DNA from: Taudactylus pleione
Lineage: Eukaryota; Chordata; Amphibia; Anura; Myobatrachidae
Length of the DNA: 64,000 bases
Direction: 5' to 3'
Assembly: GCA_031769625.1 (NCBI GenBank)
Contig: JAUIMM010000213.1
Location: forward strand, 4,855,501 to 4,919,500
Shown here: positions 56,590 through 64,000 of the stretch, piece by piece
How the letters are laid out: each line of letters starts with the position of its first letter
Position numbering within the stretch: the first letter of the stretch is position 1
Notes under the pieces: generated by a model
Seen by the model: only the letters and a program-made list of their open reading frames with translations
Database searches by the model: none
Told to the model about the DNA's origin: nothing
Made by a program: the position numbers and the translations under genes

Positions 56590-59062
56590 TATACCACATC
56601 CACATTCATGTTCCACATCATTTACGCCGCCACATACCTGTTCCACATCATTTACACCTCCACATACCTGTTCCACATCATTTACACCTCCACATACCTG
56701 TCCCACATCATTTACACCTCTACATACCTGTCCCACATAATTTACACCTCCACACCTACCTGTCACACATAAGTTGCACCTCCACATACCTGTCCCAAAT
56801 AACTTACACCTCCACGTGCCTGTCCCACATCATTTACACCTCCACATACCTGTTCCACATCACTTACACCTCCACATACCTGTCCTACATCATTTACACC
56901 TCCACATACCTGTTCCATATCATTTACACCTCCACATACCTGTCCTACATCATTTACACCTCCACATACCTGTTCCATATCATTTACACCTCCACATACC
57001 TGTCCTACATCATTTACACCTCCACATACCTGTCCCACATAATTTACACCTCAACATACCTGTTTCACATCATTTAAACCGCCACATACCTGTTCCACAT
57101 AATTTACACTTCCACATACCTGCCCCACATAATTTACACCTCCACATACCTGTCCCGCATCATTTACACCACCACATACCTGTCCCACATCATTTACACC
57201 TCCATTTACCTGCCCCACATCATTTACACCTCTACATACCTGTCCCACATCATTTACACCTCCATATACCCGTCTTACATGATTTACACCTCCATATGCC
57301 CATCCCACATCATTTACATCTCTACATACCTGACCCACATCACTTACACCTCCACATACCTGTCCCACATCATTTACACCTCCAAATACCTGTATCACAT
57401 AATTTACACCTCCACATACCTGTCCCACATTATTTACACCTCCACATACCTGTCCCACATCATTTACACCTCCACATACCTGTCCCACATCATTTACACA
57501 TCCATATACCCGTCTTACATGATTTACACCTCCAAATGCCCATCCCACATCATTTACATCTTTACATACCTGACCCACATCATTTACACCTCCACATTCC
57601 TGTCCCACATCACTTACATATCCACATATTTGTTCCATGTCATTTACACTTCCACATACATGTCCCACATCAATTACACCTCCAAGTTCCTGTCCCACAT
57701 CATTTACACTTCCACATACCTATCCCACATCATTTACACCTTCACATACCTGTCCCACATCATTTACACCTCCACATACTTGTGCCACATCATTGACACC
57801 TCCACATACCCGTCTTACATCATTTACACCTCCACATTCCTGTCCACATCATTTACACCCCCACATACCTGTCCTACATCATTTACACCTCCACATACCT
57901 GTCCCCCATCATTTACACATCCACATAAATGTGCCACATCATTGACACCTCCACATACCTGTCCCACATTATTTACACCTCCACATAAATGTACCTGTCC
58001 CACATTTACACTTCCACATACCTGTCCCACATCATTTACACCTCCATATACCCGTCTTACATGATTTACACCTCCATATCCCCATCCCACATCATTTACA
58101 TTTCTACATGCCTGTCTCACATCATTTACACCTCTACATACCTGCCCCACATCATTTACACCTCCACATACCTGTCCCACATAATTTACACTTCCACATA
58201 CCTGTCCCCCATCATTTGCACCTCCACATACCTGTCCCACATAATTTACACCTGCACATTCCTGTCCCACGTCACTTACATCTCCGCATATATGTCCCAT
58301 GTCATGTACACTTCCACATACATGTTGCACATCATTTACACCTCCACATACCTGTCCCACATCATTTACACCTCCACACACCTGTCCCACATAATTTATC
58401 CCTCCACATACCTGTCCCACATCATTTACACCTCCACATACCTGTCTTACATCATTTACACCCCCACATACCTGTCTTACATCATTTACACCTCCACATA
58501 CCTGTCCCACATCATTTATCCCTCCACATACCTGTCCACCATAATTTACACATCCACATACCTGTCCCACATCATTTAAACCTCCACATACCCAACCCAC
58601 ATCATTTACACCTCCACATACCTGTCCCACATCATTTACACCTCCACATACCCGTCCCACATCATTTACACCTCCACATACCTGTCCCACATCATTTACA
58701 CCTCCACATACCTGTCCCACATCATTTAAACCTCCCCATACCCAACCCACATCATTTACACCTCCACATGCCTGTCCCACATCATTTACACCTCCACATA
58801 CCCGTCCCACATAATTTACACCTCCACATAACCGTCCCACATAATTTACACCTCCACATACCCATCCCACATCATTTACACCTCTACATACCTGTCCCAC
58901 ATCATTTACACCTCCACATACCCGTCCCACATCATTTACACCTCCATTTACCTGCCCCACATCATTTACACCTCTACATACCTGTCCCACATCATTTACA
59001 CCACCACATACCCGTCCCACGTCATTTATATCTCCACATACCTGACCAACATCATTTAACCA
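56590..59062. repeat. 30-bp minisatellite, ~82 units, open on both strands
   Basis: Unit CATTTACACCTCCACATACC then TGTCCCACAT. A multiple of three, so frames persist: plus HLHLHIPVPHH (340 and 320 codons), plus IIYTSTYLSH (261 and 196 codons) and minus GGVNDVGQVC (421 and 215 codons). Units vary by point changes with hardly any length change. No splice sites, signal peptide or non-repeat domain is attached to any frame. Confidence 0.95.
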
Positions 59063-59144
59063 ATTATTGAAAGTTTTAGAGGAATTCACCTGAAAACTGA
59101 CATGTCTTTATTGGCCAAATTATGCTAGTTAAACTCCTCCACAG

Positions 59145-59408
59145 GGGCGTATTTATAATGGGTGCAGGATGTGGGGGGCACACGGGCCCCTTTGTCCAGG
59201 GAGGCCACACTGCACACCCTTCACCCATATAGTCTTATACTTACCTGTTCATAGTCTCCAGACTACTGCTCTGCAGTGCCGAGACCCGCGCATGTGCAGT
59301 AGATTTTGGCACTAATCCATAATCTAGAGCACCGCGGCACCGCCAGAGAGAGGAGGGGGCCTGCATCGAGTCTGCACATGGACCCTCTCCTCTCTTAAAA
59401 TGCTACTG
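59145..59408. mobile_element. GGGGCGTATTTATAATGGG...CTCTCCTCTCTTAAA repeat, copy 3
   Basis: Same start and end as 13061-13336 (GGCGTAT-T-TAATGGGTGCAG; GAGAGAGGAGGGGGCCT; CCTCTCCTCTCTTAAAA). Confidence 0.6.
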
Positions 59409-60147
59409 CTTCTCCATGTGCATGATTATTTATTGGGAGGGGTGTACCAGAGCTGCTTTACTGTGTTTTTCTACCTTTTCTCCTGCTCAGGGGGTGCACA
59501 CAAAAAAAATGTGAATTTCCTCTGAAGAAGCAACGGGAGTTTGGATTTGGATTGCAACTGAAATTCGCAATGCGAGTTCACCATGAGAACAGCTCGTAGG
59601 ACCCAACTCGCACCTTATTGTATTGACCTCATAATGTCAGAACTGGTGATTATGAAGATGAAGTGGGGCACGGTTTAGAATACTGTGTGATGTATTTATT
59701 GTGTCGAGGAACTACAGTATAGCCACATATTATCAAAACAGCTTCCATAAATCTTTGGGAAAATTGTAGAGAATTGATTTATTTATTTTTACATTTACAA
59801 GAAAGAAAAATAATAGCAACATTTTTAAATCCAAATAAACACAAAGTACCTCTGATTGGAAACCATGGAAGATTTTCCATTCAGTCCAATCACATCTATA
59901 TTGACAATCCGTTAAATAAGAGCAGTTTGCCTGTAATGTATCATCTCTGTGGGAAGTTTACTAAAGTGTAATTTTTACAGCGATTTGGATACCACCGCAC
60001 ATCAGAGATGATTTTTCTCTCAAAGCCGCTTTTGAGGGTGCAAATTCCAACCACGGCTAAACTTGTAGTGCAAAAGCACCGTTAAAAAAAACAAAAAAAA
60101 CCCAAACTTTTACTGGTTTCATTGTCCCTCAAAACTTTAGAGATTGT

Positions 60148-60787
60148 GGACCTCATTCAGAGTCGGTCGAAGCGGCCGCACGGTCGTACGCCACCGATGT
60201 TCGCTATACTGCGCATGCGTAATGTTCGCAATGCGCGTGCGCAAACTAGCCGCTACGATCAGAAATTTCTCTCTCCTTGAACACAGCCAGGTCGGTAGTT
60301 TGAGTGACAGATGGAGGCGTTTGTGGGTGGTAACAGGGGAAGGTGCTTGAAAATGGGGGAGTTGTGATCCGAACGCAGGCGTGCCTCATTAGGCGAACTG
60401 CGTTTTATGGGAGTGCATACGGATTATGGGAGTGCATACGGATTATGGGAGTGCATAATTAACAAAGTAGCGTCATGGCACATGTGACATGGGAGGTTTT
60501 TACACTGACATGATCGTAGAGCTTAAGAGATGGTATGGCCAACCTTAAGCTCTACGACCAGTGCCGATGGTTCCCGATGGTCTCGATTAATCCTTATATG
60601 CCCGGAGATGACGTGCAATGCGTACGAGAAGTGGGCGTATTTTTTTGTCTTCCGACCGCTTCCTCCCCTTGGTTGGCCAAGTACCGATCCGAACTTAGGG
60701 ACGCAACTTGCGAGGGAATCATTTGAATATCCGGCCCCTTTTTCCGTACGACCGTGCGGCCGCTTCGACCGACTCTGAATGAGGTCC
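60148..60787. mobile_element. MITE with 43-bp perfect terminal repeats, GGACCTCATTCAGAG family, copy 2
   Basis: Ends GGACCTCATTCAGAGTCGG... and its complement ...CCGACTCTGAATGAGGTCC match without error for about 43 bp, including GCGGCCGC. They are flanked by TGT (60145-60147, 60788-60790). An inner hairpin GATCGTAGAGCTTAAG/CTTAAGCTCTACGA and a short tandem GGATTATGGGAGTGCATAC (x3) are visible. Body shared with 9607-10148. Confidence 0.92.
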
Positions 60788-61215
60788 TGTGAGCTCAGAG
60801 GCCCAATAAATGCCACTTCCTCATTAACTTTGAAAGCAGTCTTTTTTTTATTTGATTGTAGTTTTAGTGTCAATGTTTTATTGTCTATTCTTAATTGTCC
60901 TTATATTTATCTGTGTTAGTGTTTTGTGTGTCGTGGAGGATGTGAGCAGAGAAGGTAAGAGTGTGGAGGAGTTAGAGTGCATACACACCTGTACGATATC
61001 GGCCCGATTTGTCCGATTTAGCCAAATCGGAACGACAAATCGGGCATATCGTGCAGTGGGTATGCCCAATTTACGCGTACCCGTGGTCGCATGCCATATC
61101 GTGCAATTGGCTGTGCTGCACAGTCAATCATACGATATCGCATGTGAGCCTGTACAAGCTAATGAAGGACGGAACAGTGATTGTTCTGTCTTTCATTACA
61201 TCTTTTAAGTGTGTA

Positions 61216-62128
61216 CAGAGCTGCCATCAGAAATTCTTGGGCCCGGTACTAACAAAATAGGTAAGGCCCCCCTTCCCCCTGGATACGGGGAGGGGGCACA
61301 GGGAAGGCAGGCTGGCTGGACTGGGGAGGGGTAAGGTAGGCTGCCTGAACTGGGGGGGCGCAGGAAAGGCTGGCTGGATATGGGTAGGGGGCACAGAGAA
61401 GGCAGGCTGGCTGGACTGGGGAGGGGAAAGGCAGGCTGGCTGAACTGGGGAGGGCACAGGAAAGGCTGGCTGGATATGGGGAGGGGGCACAGGGTAGACA
61501 GGCTGGTTGGCTGAACTAGGAGGAGGGGCGCAGGGAAAACTAGCTGGACTGGGGGAGGGGCAAGGCAGGGAAGGCTGGCTGGCTGAACGGGGGCTGGGCG
61601 CAGGAAAGACTGGCTGGCTGGACTGGGGGGGAACAGCGCTGGCTGGATAAGAGATGGGGGGGCACAGGGCAGGGTCAACATACCTGCGGTCTCCTGAGAG
61701 AGATTGGGCCCGGGTAGCTGCGGCAAGGAATGCACCGGGCGGCTGGCAGGGGCCAGGGAGAAAGCATCAGCGCTGTGGAATTCAACTATGGAGTTGGACT
61801 GGAGCCGTCCGCCAGCATCCGCGCCGCTGCAGCATCTGAACTACACAGCCGGCCGCGAGCCAATCACAGCTCGCGGAACGGCAGCCAATCAGGAGCTCCT
61901 GATTGGCTGATAAGGAGTTGCTGCTCCTGATTGGCTGCCATTCCGCGAGCAATCACAGCTCATGGTCGGCTCCAGTACTTACTACATTGGTGAAATTCCA
62001 CAGCGCTGATGCTTTCTCCCTGGCCCCTGCCAGCTGCCCGGTGCATTCTTCGCCGCTGTTAGCCGGGCCCCCTCTGTCTACGGGCCCGGTACTAGAGTCC
62101 CGGCAGTCCCCCCTTGATGGCGGTCCTG
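61216..62128. mobile_element. hAT-like element with CAGAGCTGCCATCAG ends, nested
   Basis: Ends CAGAGCTGCCATCAGAAAT and CCTTGATGGCGGTCCTG, with a perfect 8-bp duplication AGTGTGTA (61208-61215, 62129-62136). It contains a minisatellite (61280-61640) and a large inverted repeat (arms about 61727-61785 and 61985-62047, TGGCAGGGGCCAGGGAGAAA and complement) around the tandem CCAATCAGGAGCTCCTGATTGG. Non-coding. Confidence 0.92.
61280..61640. repeat. ~37-bp minisatellite, GGCAGGCTGGCTGGACTGGG
   Basis: Irregular array alternating a GGACTGGGGAGGGG-type and a GGATATGGGGAGGGGGCACAGG-type unit. The Pro-rich minus-strand frames over it are artefacts. Confidence 0.85.
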
Positions 62129-62529
62129 AGTGTGTACCGGCAATCATGCGATGTCCAGGGTGAAGACAAATCGCCCTGAACATCAGCACGATTGCCGGTC
62201 GTTTAGGTGTGTACCCAGCCTTAGACAGGGTAGGAAGAAGCAGAGCAGAGTTTAAAGGAATCAGGGGAAGATGAGCCTTACCAGTTTGCCAAAACCAAGT
62301 CTGGAAGAAATACACTCTTTTTATACAGTGAATATCATGTAGAGTTGGACGTAGATCCAACATTTAAGCGCGGAATGCACTTTTCATTTCCCCTTCACCA
62401 TGGCCCTTGCAATAGCTGTAAAAATATGCAATTAAATAAAATTTGACCTTCCTAAACAATTTAACCAGTTTAGTGCTGCCAGCCAGGCTAGTTTTGGCAA
62501 AATCAAGGGGGCAAAATGTCAATATAAGG

Positions 62530-62823
62530 CAGTTGTTCCCAAACTGTGCGCTGTGGCACCCTGGGGGTGCCTTGGGACACTTGCAGAGGTGCCTCAGGTT
62601 GGTGGTTCAGCACCAATATAATTATTTGTGGTCAATGTAATGTAAATATGTAGGACAAACAGAAGTGCAAACCTGGATGGCAGGTGAGCACAATTTACTT
62701 CACTTTATTACTTACTTTATTTTTTTCTAAATTTCTCAATAACAAACTTAAACTTAGGGGTGCCGTGAAAACAATTCTGATACTCTAGGGTGCCTGTGAT
62801 TCAAATACATTTGGGAACCATTG
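62530..62823. mobile_element. hAT non-autonomous element, CAGTTGTTCCCAAACTG family, copy 2
   Basis: Ends CAGTTGTTCCCAAACTGTG and TTTGGGAACCATTG, flanked by ATATAAGG / TTATAAGG (7 of 8). Collinear with 47003-47308. Confidence 0.87.
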
Positions 62824-62831
62824 TTATAAGG

Positions 62832-64000
62832 ACTAGGCTATGCCAGCCATGATGCCGCAAGGAAACCAGAATCATGGGATCCCCCTGCCATAGTGCCAAC
62901 CAATCCTAAGCCATTCAGCATGGACCACTATACTTCAGGAGAAGCGGAAAAAGCAAACACCCCCCTTCCCTTCCCAAATAAAAAATAGCTCAGTGCTAAA
63001 AGCACTGATGTACTGTACTACCTATTCCCCTGGTGCCAAGGGAGTGTGGTAATTAAAAATATAATGTGAAAGTATCTTTTTTCTCCCCATGGTGCACTAT
63101 TCATCCTAGCATCCTTTGGCTTTCTTAAAGTATTTGGGTATGCTGGTGCTTGTAGTGCTGCAAGCGCCAGCATACCCATGGTTGACAGGGACTACAAGCA
63201 CCAGGATACCCTGGCACCAATGTTCGCGAGGACATGTAGTGCAACTTCAAATAATGCAGTAAAAGTCATACATGTACAACAATTTAAAGCATATCTTAAA
63301 ATTCAACTAAAAACACAGAAACTACATTTTTAGTTTAGTTATAAAGCAGGCACTCAGTGTATTGTCAATTAAAGCCAATGACCTCATTTTCAACTAATTA
63401 ATTTTGAAAAAAATTGGTATCATTTATTGTTTTTAAACAAAATCAAATCCGGAAAAAAAATGTTCAGTTCTAAAGACACCTGGCATACATCTACAAAGCT
63501 ACCTATTGGTAGAGAGGGTCCTCAAACATTATATAAATTGTAAATCTCAAAGAGCACCTAGTGAACAGATGATAGTATTTTTATAATGTCAAATCAGACA
63601 CTTATTTGTGTCTTCCTCAAACAAGAAACAAATTACTTGGTGCGTAATAAGAAACATGTATTTATCATAATTATTTATCTTTGTCATCTGTGCATAAATC
63701 GTGTAGTAATAGTCTTAAATAGTGTAATTTTGCAGAACAATAAAAAAATATTTTGACACTTCCCACAACTACATTCTGAAACAACATGAGCAAGATTTAC
63801 TAAGTGGTGGGTTTGCTTTGATTTAGAAGCCGATGGGACTCATCGCTCAAAATACAGAATTTACTAAAGGTTGGATTGACCATTGATCAACATCAGTTTC
63901 TAAATTCCTATCCTACCGTAAATATGGGTTTTCATGTATTGCACATATCTCTATGATCTGTACAAGCTTCTACTGAAATAAAAAATCAATATGCCAAAAA
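62832..64000. other. Intergenic DNA at the window end
   Basis: A small hairpin GGGTATGCTGGTGCTTG/CAAGCGCCAGCATACCC (63137-63180), followed by GACTACAAGCACCAGGATACC, is a common palindromic repeat. The remainder is AT-rich with no supported gene. Confidence 0.5.

Larger units (their letters stand above)
56166..59633. mobile_element. Candidate MITE swollen by the 30-bp array
   Basis: Left ACTCCAATTAGGTGCGAGTTT and right CAACTCGCACCTTATTGTAT are imperfect inverted ends either side of the array. The same ends occur at 53150-53182 and 30740-30790. A further element (59145-59408) lies inside the right part. The outer assignment is an inference from short ends. Confidence 0.5.
60975..62220. mobile_element. 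MITE, GTGCATACACACCTG family, split by a hAT-like element
   Basis: Ends GAGTGCATACACACCTGTAC and AGGTGTGTACCCAGCC, with TTA duplication 60972-60974/62221-62223. Palindrome CGATTTGTCCGATTTAGCC and CAAATCGG words. Host part is 60975-61215 plus 62129-62220. Confidence 0.88.

Noticed and set aside
56774..59089. Long open frames (340, 320, 261, 421, 215 codons) proposed as repeat-protein genes
   Set aside because: They arise because the minisatellite period is 30, a multiple of three. Frames are open on both strands, have no non-repeat domain, and end where the array ends or slips.

Overview
This window is vertebrate nuclear DNA, most likely from a large-genome anuran amphibian. The only protein-coding gene I can support is on the minus strand. 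It is the 5' part of TRABD2A (TIKI1), a membrane-anchored Wnt-inactivating metalloprotease. Coding exon 1 (48485-48592, signal peptide) and exon 2 (17147-17707, start of the TraB/TIKI catalytic domain) are separated by a 30,777-bp intron. Both splice sites are canonical and both join in phase 0. No bacterial operons, rRNA, tRNA or CRISPR array were seen. The organism is inferred from the gene, the Tc1/mariner copy, the L2-type LINE remnants, the GATA microsatellites and the density of short DNA transposons; it is not proven.

Layout: 1-17146 is intron 2 of the gene. It is packed with non-autonomous DNA transposons, a decayed Tc1/mariner transposon inside a palindromic MITE, a degraded L2-type LINE and several hairpin-rich elements. 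17147-17707 is exon 2. 17708-48484 is intron 1. It holds an array of eight ~864-bp copies of one Harbinger-like MITE (21624-28524) inside an older element, several hAT-like elements with 8-bp target duplications, and a hAT-like element swollen by a 116-bp higher-order repeat. It also holds two elements carrying degenerate telomere-like tracts, one of them splitting a GATA microsatellite. 48485-48592 is exon 1. 48593-64000 is the 5' flank and intergenic DNA, with more MITEs, a 2.5-kb array of a 30-bp minisatellite open in frames on both strands, and a nested hAT-like element.

The most notable material is structural. (1) A MITE has become a satellite, with neighbouring units sharing one TTA target duplication. 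(2) One class of elements is built almost wholly of consecutive hairpins, up to eleven in about 550 bp, bounded by GGGCCTGATTCAG-like ends and 3-bp target duplications. (3) Transposons repeatedly act as cradles for tandem repeats (periods about 21, 30, 37, 116 and 864 bp, and telomere-like). (4) Nesting is two to three deep, and in one case paralogous empty sites within the window confirm the insertion. All coordinates and repeat boundaries were read by eye; no alignment or database search was run.
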